The position numbers were made by a program, and so were the translations under genes. DNA of 64,000 bases from Maricaulis sp048269565 (GTDB lineage Bacteria; Pseudomonadota; Alphaproteobacteria; Caulobacterales; Maricaulaceae), in contig NZ_JBLXIK010000001.1 of the NCBI RefSeq assembly GCF_048269565.1, forward strand, positions 434,001 to 498,000, in the 5' to 3' direction. Below the pieces are notes generated by a model. The model was not told where the DNA came from. It made no database searches and was given only the letters and a program-made list of their open reading frames with translations. Below, in pieces: positions 7,370 through 15,120 of the stretch (positions are counted from its first letter, which is position 1; the number at the start of each line of letters is the position of its first letter).

Positions 7370-8320
7370 TCAAGGAACTGGCCGCGGTGCGGCGGCGCGT
7401 TGCAGGCGGTCATTGATGGCTTCGCCCAAACCTTCATCGGGAATGGGCGCGACGGCAATCTGTTTTGGACCTGCCGCGTCCATTTCACGCAGCGCCGCGA
7501 ACAGGCGTGCGGCTGCCTCGGCGAGATCGCCGGCGGCCGAGAGATTGAGATTGCCGGCAACGGGGCCGAAACCGAGCAGAAGCTCGCCGTCCTGCGCCAC
7601 CGTCGCGTTGAGCCGCATCGCCGCGCGCGGCGCGTAATGGCTCGCCAGCATGCCCGGGCTGGTCGGCGCGTCGCTGTGCCCGGCGATGGCGAGCGGGCCG
7701 GTAATGGCCTCGATCCGGTCGCGTTCCAGCCCGCCCGGGCGCAGCAGGGTGGCGCGGCCATCGAGCAGGGCGATGACGGTGGATTCGACGCCGACCGTAC
7801 AGGGGCCGCCATCGAGGATGAGGTCGAGCGTCTCGCCGAGGCCTTCGCTGACATGCGCTGCCGTGGTCGGGCTGACGCCGCCGGACGGGTTGGCGCTGGG
7901 GGCGACCAGCGGACCGCCGAATGCGGCCAGCAGCGCTCGCGCCGCGACATGGCCGGGCGCGCGGATGGCGACACTGTCCAGCCCGGCATTGGCGAGATCG
8001 CAGATCGTGGCATCGGCAAGCTTCGGCAGGACCAGGGTCAGCGGGCCGGGCCAGAAGGCGCGGGCGAGCGCATCGGCCATCGCTGGCCATTCAACCAGGC
8101 GCTTTGCCATCGCGATGCCGGAGACGTGCGCGATCAGCGGGTTGAAACGCGGCCGGCCCTTGGCGGCATAGAGGCGGGCGACCGCAGCGGCATTGCCCGC
8201 ATCGGCGGCGAGGCCATAGACGGTCTCGGTCGGCATCGCCACCAGCCCGCCCTCGCGCAGCAGGGCTGCGGCGCGGGCAATGGCGTCGGGACTGTCGGCA
8301 GGCAGCACGGGTGCGGTCAT
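7370..8320 (-). CDS. L-threonylcarbamoyladenylate synthase (Sua5/YrdC/YwlC family)
   Basis: A 316-residue protein of the long Sua5 type. The N-terminal YrdC domain has GGLVAMPTETVYGLAADA, KGRPRFNPLIAHV and FWPGPLTLVL; the C-terminal extension has the Sua5 domain seen in archaeal and many bacterial members. It makes threonylcarbamoyl-AMP from threonine, bicarbonate and ATP for t6A37 modification of ANN-decoding tRNAs in the cytoplasm. The gene lies between the YceI-cytochrome b561 genes (38-nt gap) and the GlcD-like gene (13-nt gap), all on the minus strand. Confidence 0.93.
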   Translation of the reverse strand: MTAPVLPADSPDAIARAAALLREGGLVAMPTETVYGLAADAGNAAAVARLYAAKGRPRFNPLIAHVSGIAMAKRLVEWPAMADALARAFWPGPLTLVLPKLADATICDLANAGLDSVAIRAPGHVAARALLAAFGGPLVAPSANPSGGVSPTTAAHVSEGLGETLDLILDGGPCTVGVESTVIALLDGRATLLRPGGLERDRIEAITGPLAIAGHSDAPTSPGMLASHYAPRAAMRLNATVAQDGELLLGFGPVAGNLNLSAAGDLAEAAARLFAALREMDAAGPKQIAVAPIPDEGLGEAINDRLQRAAAPRPVP

Positions 8321-8358
8321 GGCTGTGTGCTAGCGCCCGCAGGGGCTGCCCGGCAAGC

Positions 8359-8904
8359 CTATTCCGCCGCGTCGGCTTCGATATGCAGGACCAGCGTGAC
8401 ATTCGCCGCCGTCGAACCCCACCCGGGCGCGCCGACACCATAATCGCTGCGGGCGATGGTGAGGCGGGCATCGGCGATGGCGTGGCCATCGGTGATCGCC
8501 AGGGTGAAGGGCAGGATGACCGGCTGGGATGCCTCGCGAATGGTCAGGACGCCATGGGCCTCATAACCGGTATCCGTGGGGCGAATATCGCTGGATTCAA
8601 ACAGGGCCAGCGGGTGCGCTGCCGGGGCCAGACCGTCAGCGCCGAGCATGGGGTCATCGATCTCGCCGCTGCCGGTCGAGCCGGTGCCGGTCACGACGCT
8701 GGCACTGATACTGGCACCCGTGAGGTCGGCCGGGTCGAGGGTGATCGCGGCGGTCCAGGCCGCAAACTGACCCGAGACCGGGCCACCAAAGGCCGTCGTC
8801 TCGAAACCGACCGTGCTGGCCTCGGTGTCGACGGTCCAGTCCTGGGCCTGGGCGATGGCCGGTGTCAGGCCGAGGGCGAGGGCGGCGGCAAGGATACGCA
8901 ACAT
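8359..8904 (-). CDS. YceI-family periplasmic lipid-binding-like protein (first of three)
   Basis: A 181-residue exported protein with signal peptide (cleavage after AQA-Q near residue 20). The mature part starts WTVDTEASTVGFETTAFGG and has the repeating beta-strand pattern of the YceI lipocalin-like barrel, which in related proteins binds polyisoprenoid or quinone-like lipids. It lies 5 nt after a cytochrome b561 gene that in turn overlaps a second YceI gene, a pairing known in proteobacteria and thought to relate to quinone or haem redox work in the envelope. Ligand unknown. Confidence 0.88.
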   Translation of the reverse strand: MLRILAAALALGLTPAIAQAQDWTVDTEASTVGFETTAFGGPVSGQFAAWTAAITLDPADLTGASISASVVTGTGSTGSGEIDDPMLGADGLAPAAHPLALFESSDIRPTDTGYEAHGVLTIREASQPVILPFTLAITDGHAIADARLTIARSDYGVGAPGWGSTAANVTLVLHIEADAAE

Positions 8905-8909
8905 GAAAA

Positions 8910-9491
8910 TCAGCCTTTCAGGAAGGGCAGCATGCGCGAGAGCAGGCCATCCTTGTCGAGGAATTGGTGTTTCAACGCTGCCGCGACATGCAGGCCGGTC
9001 AGGATCAGCAGCACCCAGGCACCCTTGCCATGGATATTGCCGACCAGCTCGTGAAAGTCATGATCCTGCGAGACCGGCAGGCGTGGCAGGATGAAGTCGG
9101 GATTATTGAACAGCATGGTTGGCAATTCGCTGGTCGAGGCGGCAACCCAGCCAACCAGCGGCAGACCGATCATCAGTGCATAGAAACCCCAGTGCGTGCC
9201 CTTGGCGACCAGCGCCTCCCAGGGCTTCATGCCGGCGGGAAGCCCTGGTGTCTTGTGCGTCAGGCGCCAGGCCAGGCGACCGAAACTCAGCAGCAGCACG
9301 AGCATGCCGGCCGTCTTGTGGGCATTATAGGCGAACTGGACCTGGTCAAGCGTGACGCCTTCGGTGCCCAGGCGCAGGGCGTCGCGCAGATCTTCCATAT
9401 ACCAGCCAAAGAAGACCATGCCGATCAGCAAGATGCCGATGATCCAGTGCAGGATGATGGCGACGGTCGTATAGCGTGTGGTCTCGGTCAT
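8910..9491 (-). CDS. Cytochrome b561 (CybB type)
   Basis: A 193-residue inner-membrane protein with four predicted helices. Likely haem ligands are the His in AIILHWIIG (helix 1), NAHKTAGM (helix 2), HGKG and LTGLHVAAALKHQF (helix 4), the pattern of bacterial di-haem b561. These proteins oxidise quinol or pass electrons between quinone and haem or superoxide in the membrane. Its start overlaps the stop of the upstream YceI lipoprotein gene (ATGA at 9488-9491) and its stop is 5 nt before another YceI gene, so the three are one translation unit. Confidence 0.9.
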   Translation of the reverse strand: MTETTRYTTVAIILHWIIGILLIGMVFFGWYMEDLRDALRLGTEGVTLDQVQFAYNAHKTAGMLVLLLSFGRLAWRLTHKTPGLPAGMKPWEALVAKGTHWGFYALMIGLPLVGWVAASTSELPTMLFNNPDFILPRLPVSQDHDFHELVGNIHGKGAWVLLILTGLHVAAALKHQFLDKDGLLSRMLPFLKG

Positions 9492-10093
9492 GATGAGGCT
9501 CCCTGCCGCAGGAATTCGGCTTCGATGTGAATACGTATTTCGGTGCCGACAATCGAGGCCGGCAGGCTGCCGACGCCGAAATCGGTGCGGTCGATCACCA
9601 TGTCGGCGCCGAAACCGACCGTATCGCGGCCCGCCAGCATGTTGAAGCTTCCACCGTAAAACTCAATCTCCATAACCGCATCAACAGTGCGGCTATTCAT
9701 CACAAGCTGGCCGAAGGCGCGGCCATGAGTGGCGTCGATGACCTCGATGCGCGCGCTGGTGAAGCTGATTTGCGGGTTTTGCGCCGCGTGCAGCCAGTCA
9801 TTGGCCAGGGTGTGGTCGAAACCGGGATGGCCCGAGGAGAGCGAGGCGGTATCGATGATCGCTGTCAGCTGTGCGTCCTGCGGCCGCGCCGGATCGAAAT
9901 CGAGGCTGGCCTCCATCCCGTCGAAACGGCCGGTATACCAGGACAGGCCGAGATGGCGCACGCGCCAGACGACACTGGCATGGTCGCCATCCAGCACCCA
10001 TTGCCCGGCCGGCAGGCGCCGCGGGTCGGTGCTTGGTGTGGCGCAGGCCGGGATCAGCAGCAGGGCGAGGATGATGGCGGGGCGCAACAACAT
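9488..10093 (-). CDS. YceI-family lipoprotein (second of three)
   Basis: A 201-residue protein if translation starts at 10093; the frame stays open to 10225, but only this ATG gives a clean export signal, MLLRPAIILALLLIPAC, whose IPAC looks like a lipobox. The mature part has the YceI barrel start (WVLDGDHASVVWRVRHLGLS) and the FGVDP-like end FGVGS. As a lipoprotein it would be tethered to a membrane, unlike the soluble YceI encoded two genes on. ATGA overlap with cytochrome b561. The divergent acyl-CoA dehydrogenase begins 130 nt away, so both promoters lie between 10094 and 10223. Confidence 0.85.
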   Translation of the reverse strand: MLLRPAIILALLLIPACATPSTDPRRLPAGQWVLDGDHASVVWRVRHLGLSWYTGRFDGMEASLDFDPARPQDAQLTAIIDTASLSSGHPGFDHTLANDWLHAAQNPQISFTSARIEVIDATHGRAFGQLVMNSRTVDAVMEIEFYGGSFNMLAGRDTVGFGADMVIDRTDFGVGSLPASIVGTEIRIHIEAEFLRQGASS

Positions 10094-10223
10094 GGCGCGA
10101 CCATAACCGGTTTGGCGCGACCGGAAAGCCACAGCTTGCGTCTGCGACGACATAACACTGTTTCCGCGCTCGCATGTTTGGACGCGCGCGTTATTGTGCG
10201 CCCGGGATTTCAGGAGACTTCGC

Positions 10224-11984
10224 ATGACCTATCGCGCACCCGTGGACGAGCTTCGTTTTAGCCTGGTGGAAGTTGCCGCCGTTGATGTGCTGAAAGCCAC
10301 CGGTGCCTTTCCCGAATTCACCGATGACATCACGCTCGCGGTGCTCGAAGAGGCGGCCAAGTTGGCCAATGACGTGCTCGCCCCGCTCAACAAGGTTGGC
10401 GATAGCGAGCATTGCAAGCTCGCCGATGGTGTCGTCACGACGCCGACCGGCTTCAAGGACGCCTACGCCAAATTTGTCGAAGGCGGCTGGCAGGGTCTGC
10501 AATTCCCGACCAAGGTCGGCGGCATGGGTCTGCCGCGCGCCCTCGGGGTTGCGACGCTGGAAATGGTGCAGTCGGCCAATATGGCCTTCGGCCTCGGCCC
10601 GATGCTGACCTATGGCGCCATCGAGGTCCTGCTGGTCCACGGCACCGAGGAGCAGCGCGAAACCTATCTGCCCAAACTGCTCAATGGCGAATGGTCAGCG
10701 ACGATGAATCTGACCGAGCCGCAGGCCGGCTCCGATGTCGGCGCCCTGCGCACCAAGGCCGAGCCGAATGGCGATGGCAGCTGGGCCGTGTCGGGCCAGA
10801 AGATCTTCATCACCTGGGGCGAGCATGACTGCGCCGACAATATCATCCATCTGGTGCTGGCGCGCACGCCGGGCTCGCCGGCCGGCACCAAGGGCATCTC
10901 GCTCTTCATCGTCCCGAAAATCCTCAAGGATGGCAGCCGCAATGGCGCCCGGGCGATCGGACTGGAACACAAGCTCGGCATCCACGGCTCGCCGACCTGC
11001 ACCATGGAATATGACGGCGCCAAGGGCTGGCTGATCGGTGCCGAAAACGCCGGCATGAAAGCCATGTTCACGATGATGAATTCGGCCCGGCTCAATGTCG
11101 GTGTCCAGGGCGTCGGCATCGCCGAGCGCGCCTATCAGCAGGCGCTCGCCTTCGCCAAGGACCGCAAGCAGGGCAAGGCGATCGATGCCAAGGGCCCGGG
11201 CCCGCACGCCATCATTCTGCATCCCGATATCCAGCGTTCGCTGGCGATGATGAAGGCCAAGATCGCCGCCGCGCGTGCCATCTGCATGGCCTGCGCGGTT
11301 GCCGCCGACCTGTCGGAATATGCCGAGGATCCCGAAGAACGCGCTGCCGCCAAGCGCCGCGAGGAATTGCTGACCCCGATCGCCAAGGGCTGGTCGACGG
11401 ATGTCGGCGTCGAGGTCGCCTCGATGGGGATCCAGATCCATGGCGGCATGGGCTATATCGAGGAGACCGGCGCGGCGCAGCATCTGCGCGATGCCCGTAT
11501 CGCCCCGATCTATGAAGGCACCAATGCGATCCAGGCGATGGACCTGGCCGGCCGCAAACTCAACATGCAGGGCGGCGCCGCCTTCACCGAGCTTTATGCC
11601 GATATCGAGCAGACGATCGAGGCGTGCTCCACCTCAAGCCATCCTGATCTGCCGCTGCTGGCCGAGCGGCTTGAGGAAGGTCTCGACTCGCTGCGCGAGG
11701 CGGCGACCTGGCTGGCCGAAGCCGACCCGGCCGACGCCCTGGCCGGCGCGACGCCTTTCCTGACCCTGGCCGGGGAAGTCGTCGGGGGCTGGATGCTCTG
11801 CATCGGCGCCGTCTCCGCCCGTCGCCGCCAGAAAGACAAGCTCGGCGACCCGGTCTTCGCCGCCCAGCGCATCGCACTGGCCGGCTTCTACTGCGAATCC
11901 GTGCTCACCTTGGCCCATGCCCGGGTCGACGACATCACGATGGGTGTCGAGATGATCAGCGATGTCGGATTCGGGCTGGAGTAG
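10224..11984 (+). CDS. Acyl-CoA dehydrogenase, DmdC-like long form
   Basis: A 586-residue flavoenzyme, longer than ordinary acyl-CoA dehydrogenases because of a C-terminal extension (about 440-586), as in 3-methylmercaptopropionyl-CoA dehydrogenase DmdC and its paralogs. Motifs are MNLTEPQAGSDVGA (FAD/substrate binding), MGIQIHGGMGYIEETGAAQ and RIAPIYEGTNAIQAMDL, where the Glu of YEGTN is the catalytic base. It introduces a double bond into a fatty acyl- or methylthiopropionyl-CoA; the exact substrate cannot be decided from sequence alone. ATG at 10224 is preceded by CAGGAGAC; an upstream in-frame start at 10194 lacks this. Confidence 0.9.
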   Translation: MTYRAPVDELRFSLVEVAAVDVLKATGAFPEFTDDITLAVLEEAAKLANDVLAPLNKVGDSEHCKLADGVVTTPTGFKDAYAKFVEGGWQGLQFPTKVGGMGLPRALGVATLEMVQSANMAFGLGPMLTYGAIEVLLVHGTEEQRETYLPKLLNGEWSATMNLTEPQAGSDVGALRTKAEPNGDGSWAVSGQKIFITWGEHDCADNIIHLVLARTPGSPAGTKGISLFIVPKILKDGSRNGARAIGLEHKLGIHGSPTCTMEYDGAKGWLIGAENAGMKAMFTMMNSARLNVGVQGVGIAERAYQQALAFAKDRKQGKAIDAKGPGPHAIILHPDIQRSLAMMKAKIAAARAICMACAVAADLSEYAEDPEERAAAKRREELLTPIAKGWSTDVGVEVASMGIQIHGGMGYIEETGAAQHLRDARIAPIYEGTNAIQAMDLAGRKLNMQGGAAFTELYADIEQTIEACSTSSHPDLPLLAERLEEGLDSLREAATWLAEADPADALAGATPFLTLAGEVVGGWMLCIGAVSARRRQKDKLGDPVFAAQRIALAGFYCESVLTLAHARVDDITMGVEMISDVGFGLE

Positions 11985-12021
11985 GGGGAGCAGGCCCCTG
12001 TTCAAGCCCGACGCAGAATTG

Positions 12022-12369
12022 TCAGAGGCGACTGGTCGTCCGGGAAGCATTCGCCAGCTTGGCCAGATGTCCGGGCAAGTCGCTACGCACATGTAGAACA
12101 TCGACGATCACCACCATGTCTTCTGCATCGATGAAGACGAGGAAATGCTGACCGCAGCGCGTGAAACGCAAGTCTTCCGGCAGATCAGGGGCAACGAGTT
12201 CGCGGCACGGGCGGGAAACTGTGGTTCCCGCAGCGATGCCCCGGCAGTGATCGATCAGATCCTGTTCGTAACTGGCGGCCTGCAACGGGCCGAAGTGACC
12301 AATGGTCCAGCGCGCGATGTCGAGCATGGCCGCCTCGGCCTGCCGGGCAAGGCGCCAGCTCCTGGGCAT
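12022..12369 (-). CDS. parE: ParE/RelE-superfamily toxin
   Basis: A 115-residue protein with the ParE pattern: an N-terminal LARQAEAAMLDIARWTIGHFG helix pair, a central strand region, then FRCGQHFLVFI-like strands (RFTRCGQHFLVFIDA) and a C-terminal VIVDVLHVRSDLPGHL, where ParE proteins bind DNA gyrase. It is somewhat longer than the usual 95-100 residues. ParE toxins poison gyrase and are neutralised by the cognate ParD. Its ATG overlaps the last base of the antitoxin stop, the standard antitoxin-first order. Confidence 0.87.
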   Translation of the reverse strand: MPRSWRLARQAEAAMLDIARWTIGHFGPLQAASYEQDLIDHCRGIAAGTTVSRPCRELVAPDLPEDLRFTRCGQHFLVFIDAEDMVVIVDVLHVRSDLPGHLAKLANASRTTSRL

Positions 12370-12626
12370 CAGTCCTGGTTGCGGGCGGCCTGGAAGGCAC
12401 GCCTCAGAGCGTCTTCGCCGCTGCCCTCTGCCAGATATCCGGCACGGGCCTCTTCGACGCCCCGCCGCAGGCGCTCCCGGGTTTCATCAAACTCTGCCTC
12501 GTCGCGTTCGAGCAGACGCAGCCCGGCCCGCAGGGCTTCGGATGCGTTCTGGAAGCGGCCGGACGCCACGAGGCGATCGACAAGTTCCGACTGGGCTTCG
12601 GTCAGGACGATGTTTCGTGTCGGCAT
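12369..12626 (-). CDS. parD: ParD-family antitoxin
   Basis: An 85-residue protein with the ParD ribbon-helix-helix N-terminus (NIVLTEAQSELVDRLVASGR) followed by NASEALRAGLRLLE and a charged, probably disordered C-terminal tail that would wrap around the toxin. It should bind its own promoter upstream of 12626 and autoregulate the pair with ParE. The tail (about 50-85) is rich in Glu and Arg. Confidence 0.88.
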   Translation of the reverse strand: MPTRNIVLTEAQSELVDRLVASGRFQNASEALRAGLRLLERDEAEFDETRERLRRGVEEARAGYLAEGSGEDALRRAFQAARNQD

Positions 12627-12728
12627 CAGGGTCTCCGCAGTCTCATTGGCAATATATGCCAGTGGGAAGAGGGATCAAGTGATGCCGGACCCGTGGGTCT
12701 CGCAGCGCGTCTGCGCCCGGCGGCCGCG

Positions 12729-12983
12729 TCAGGCGCGCCGTATCAGGCCGAGCAGAAGCAGGATGGCAACCGCACCGACTGTGGCGCCGATGATCGCGCC
12801 GACAATGCCGTGCAGGCCAGCAATGCCGAGCAGGCCGAACAGCCAGCTGCCGACAAAGGCGCCGACAATGCCGACGACAATGTTTCCGAGCAGGCCGAAG
12901 CCATAGCCCTTGACGATGAGGCCGGCGAGCCAGCCGGCGACGGCACCGATAACGAGCCAGACGAGTAATCCGGTAAGTGTCAT
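12729..12983 (-). CDS. GlsB/YeaQ/YmgE-family stress-response membrane protein
   Basis: An 84-residue, very hydrophobic protein: start MTLTGLLVWLVIGAVAGWLA, then GYGFGLLGNIVVGIVGAFVG and GIVGAIIGATVGAVAILLLL. Three transmembrane segments with GxxxG-type glycine spacing are the hallmark of transglycosylase-associated (GlsB/YeaQ) proteins, induced by general stress. The frame is open to 13082, but the ATG at 12983 gives the standard start. It is separated from parD by about 100 nt and reads the same way. Confidence 0.9.
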   Translation of the reverse strand: MTLTGLLVWLVIGAVAGWLAGLIVKGYGFGLLGNIVVGIVGAFVGSWLFGLLGIAGLHGIVGAIIGATVGAVAILLLLGLIRRA

Positions 12984-13194
12984 GTGATCAGGCCTTTCAA
13001 CAGGTGGGCGAGGTCCATCCCGGTTGGAGCGGCCGCCTTTGAAACCGCGCCAGGGTCTTGGCGCGGGGCGGCCCGGACGCACCTCAAGCCTTCATTGTGC
13101 GGGGCGTTGCCCGAACAAGCAAAGCAATTCGGTTGTGTCAGGCTTCTGTTTCGATGCCCCGGCTCACGCTGGAGGCCGGCGCGCCCTCTCGCCC

Positions 13195-13578
13195 CTAGAC
13201 CCAATAGCCTTCCGGGTCGGCATTGCCGCGGCCATCGACCAGGCGGATCAGGCCGACGATGGAGCGGATCAGGATCCAGAGCCAGACCAGGCCGAAGCCG
13301 AGAAAGCCGAAGGGCGAGAGGATCAGCGTCATGATCAGGCCGGTGCTGGCGATGATGCCAAAGACCGCGACCCAGAAGGTGCGGATCTGGAAGACATAAT
13401 GGGAATAGATCCAGCCCGGCGCCCGGTCCTTGCGCGCATAGGCGATGATGACGGCGATCAGCGTCGTGACGCCGATGATATTGCCCAGCAGGATCAGGAC
13501 ATAGCCCAGCCCGGCCATCAGGCGCTCATCGCGATCGGCGGCGCGGTCGGTTTCAGGTTCGAGAATCGTCTGGGACAT
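13195..13578 (-). CDS. DUF4870-like small integral membrane protein
   Basis: A 127-residue protein with a charged N-terminus and about three membrane helices: GYVLILLGNIIGVTTLIAVI, FWVAVFGIIASTGLIMTLIL and FGFGLVWLWILIRSIVGLIR. The first helix followed by YSHYVFQIRTFW (cytosolic loop) resembles DUF4870 proteins, whose function is unknown. It stands alone on the minus strand, flanked by about 210 nt on each side. Confidence 0.7.
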   Translation of the reverse strand: MSQTILEPETDRAADRDERLMAGLGYVLILLGNIIGVTTLIAVIIAYARKDRAPGWIYSHYVFQIRTFWVAVFGIIASTGLIMTLILSPFGFLGFGLVWLWILIRSIVGLIRLVDGRGNADPEGYWV

Positions 13579-13799
13579 GGGTCAAACTCCTTTGGCTGGC
13601 ATAATCCCAGTTGCGGGCCGGCAGGCCAAGGGGGAATGAGGCCGCAGCTGTCCCTGTGGCGATGGCGCCGGGGCGCGGGCAGGGTGCGACCGTCAGGCCA
13701 CGCGCGGGCGCAAATCTTCGCCTCAGGGTTTCGCGCCCTTGGTTACGCCCTGATTTCGGCGTATGCGGCTGACAGGACCGGTTTCAGGAAGCGTCAGGC

Positions 13800-14036
13800 A
13801 TGATTCAGGCAGTGCAGATCTGGATGCGCGATCACGGCGCGCTGGCCCTGCTGGCGGGCGGGATGGCGATATATGTTGCCCTGCTGGTGCTCGACCTGTT
13901 GGTCGGGTGGCGCTTGGCCTATCCTTACAATCTGCTCTGGATCGTTCTGGTCGCGATCCCGGCAGCGGGTGTCGCCCTGCTGTATCTGCAGACCTGCGAA
14001 GACGGCGCGGATGACCGTCCTGTTGAAGGGGAATGA
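13800..14036 (+). CDS. Small two-helix membrane protein of unknown function
   Basis: A 78-residue protein with two hydrophobic segments (ALLAGGMAIYVALLVLDLLV and LLWIVLVAIPAAGVALLYL) joined by a short loop, and an acidic C-terminus. It begins an apparent operon: its TGA at 14034-14036 is followed after one nucleotide by the ATG of the YbjQ-family gene, which overlaps the first signal peptidase gene. I do not recognise the family. Its position suggests a link to envelope or secretion housekeeping, which is inference. Confidence 0.65.
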   Translation: MIQAVQIWMRDHGALALLAGGMAIYVALLVLDLLVGWRLAYPYNLLWIVLVAIPAAGVALLYLQTCEDGADDRPVEGE

Positions 14037-14037
14037 T

Positions 14038-14358
14038 ATGAGCCTGATCGTAACAATGTCCGACACCGTGCCGGGCCGCGAGATTGACTGCGTCGTTGGC
14101 GTGGCGCGCGGCAATGTCGTGCGGGCGCGCTTTTTCGGACGTGATTTCGTCGCCGGTCTGCGCAATCTGGTGGGCGGTGAAGTGCCGGAATACACCAAGC
14201 TCCTCTCGGAAACCCGCGAACAGGCCCTCGACCGCATGGTGCGCCATGGCGAGGAACTGGGCGCTGACGCAATCATCACCTTCCGCCTCGCGACATCGAC
14301 GGTGATGGAAGGTACGGCCGAAATTCTCGCCTATGGAACTGCGGTGAAACTGAAATGA
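14038..14358 (+). CDS. YbjQ/UPF0145-family (heavy-metal-binding-domain) protein
   Basis: A 106-residue soluble protein. The VGVARGNVVRARFFGRDF core, GGEVPEYTKLLSETREQALDRM and LGADAIITFRL segments match the YbjQ family, homopentameric proteins of unknown function. The usual Cys of related members is at DCVVGV. The ATG at 14038 has GAAGGGGA upstream; the stop codon overlaps the start of lepB (ATGA at 14355-14358). Confidence 0.87.
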   Translation: MSLIVTMSDTVPGREIDCVVGVARGNVVRARFFGRDFVAGLRNLVGGEVPEYTKLLSETREQALDRMVRHGEELGADAIITFRLATSTVMEGTAEILAYGTAVKLK

Positions 14359-15119
14359 ATCCTTTGCTGAAACGTCTGGCTGGCCGCGCCGCCGATGAAA
14401 TCGTCGAGACCGCCCGCTTTCTGGTTGGTGTCGCTGCCGTCTGGCTTGGCCTTGTGACCTTCGGCTTTGCCGCTTTCCACATTCCCTCGGAAAGCATGCA
14501 GCCCTCGCTGGAAGTCGGTGATCGCGTGCTGGTTTCGAAATGGGCCTATGGCTATTCGCGGCACTCCCTGCCGCTCGGCATCGGCTACATGCTGCCGGAC
14601 AACTGGAATGCGCGCCTGGCCTGGTCGGAGCCGCGCCGTGGTGATGTGGTTGTTTTCCGGGACGAGCGCCAGTCGCCGCCGCGCAATCTGATCAAGCGCG
14701 TCATCGGCATCGCCGGTGATGTCATCGAAGTGCGCGAAGGCCGGCTCTATCTCAATGGCGAAGCGCCGCCGCGCGAGTTCGAGGATATCCGCAATTACCG
14801 CGAACATCCCTCCCAGCGCGTCCAGACCGTGACCCACTACACCGAAGTCCTGCCGGGCGAACGCGAGCACCCGATCTATGAGCGCGACGACGTGCATGAA
14901 CTCGATACCTATGGCCCGGTGACAGTGCTGCCGGGCACGGTGTTCGTGATGGGCGATAATCGTGATGCGTCACGCGACAGCCGCGCAACACCTGGTCCTG
15001 GCCTGGTCCCGCTGGAGAATGTGGTCGGGCGCGCCGAGACGGTGTTGTTTACCTTCGCCCGTTGCCGCCGCGAAGATGGGCTCTACTGCCCGAGCGGCCG
15101 GGTCTGGCAGGGTTTGTAG
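14355..15119 (+). CDS. lepB: Signal peptidase I (first of a tandem pair)
   Basis: A 254-residue inner-membrane protease with one N-terminal helix (about 22-42). The catalytic Ser47 lies in IPSESMQP and the general-base Lys114 in NLIKRVIGIAGD; the C-terminal box FVMGDNRDASRDSR is intact. It cuts signal peptides from Sec and Tat substrates on the periplasmic face. Only one N-terminal helix is seen, unlike the two of E. coli LepB. ATGA overlap with the YbjQ-family gene; the second copy begins one nucleotide after its stop. Confidence 0.93.
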   Translation: MNPLLKRLAGRAADEIVETARFLVGVAAVWLGLVTFGFAAFHIPSESMQPSLEVGDRVLVSKWAYGYSRHSLPLGIGYMLPDNWNARLAWSEPRRGDVVVFRDERQSPPRNLIKRVIGIAGDVIEVREGRLYLNGEAPPREFEDIRNYREHPSQRVQTVTHYTEVLPGEREHPIYERDDVHELDTYGPVTVLPGTVFVMGDNRDASRDSRATPGPGLVPLENVVGRAETVLFTFARCRREDGLYCPSGRVWQGL

Positions 15120-15120
15120 G

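Noticed and set aside
5866..7416. Long open frame of 516 codons on the plus strand
   Set aside because: It is antisense to the GlcD-like gene, has no ribosome binding site and reads as Arg/Gly/Ala-rich sequence typical of high-GC shadow frames.
7241..8443. 400-codon plus-strand frame
   Set aside because: Antisense to Sua5; composition (Gly, Arg, Asp, Ala repeats) is that of a shadow and the minus-strand protein is clearly real.
12022..12626. Defence island around ParDE
   Set aside because: The neighbours (acyl-CoA dehydrogenase, GlsB/YeaQ protein) are ordinary core genes; no second defence gene is present.
14962..15120. Upstream extension of the second signal peptidase
   Set aside because: Lies inside lepB in another frame; the extra residues have no signal or family match.
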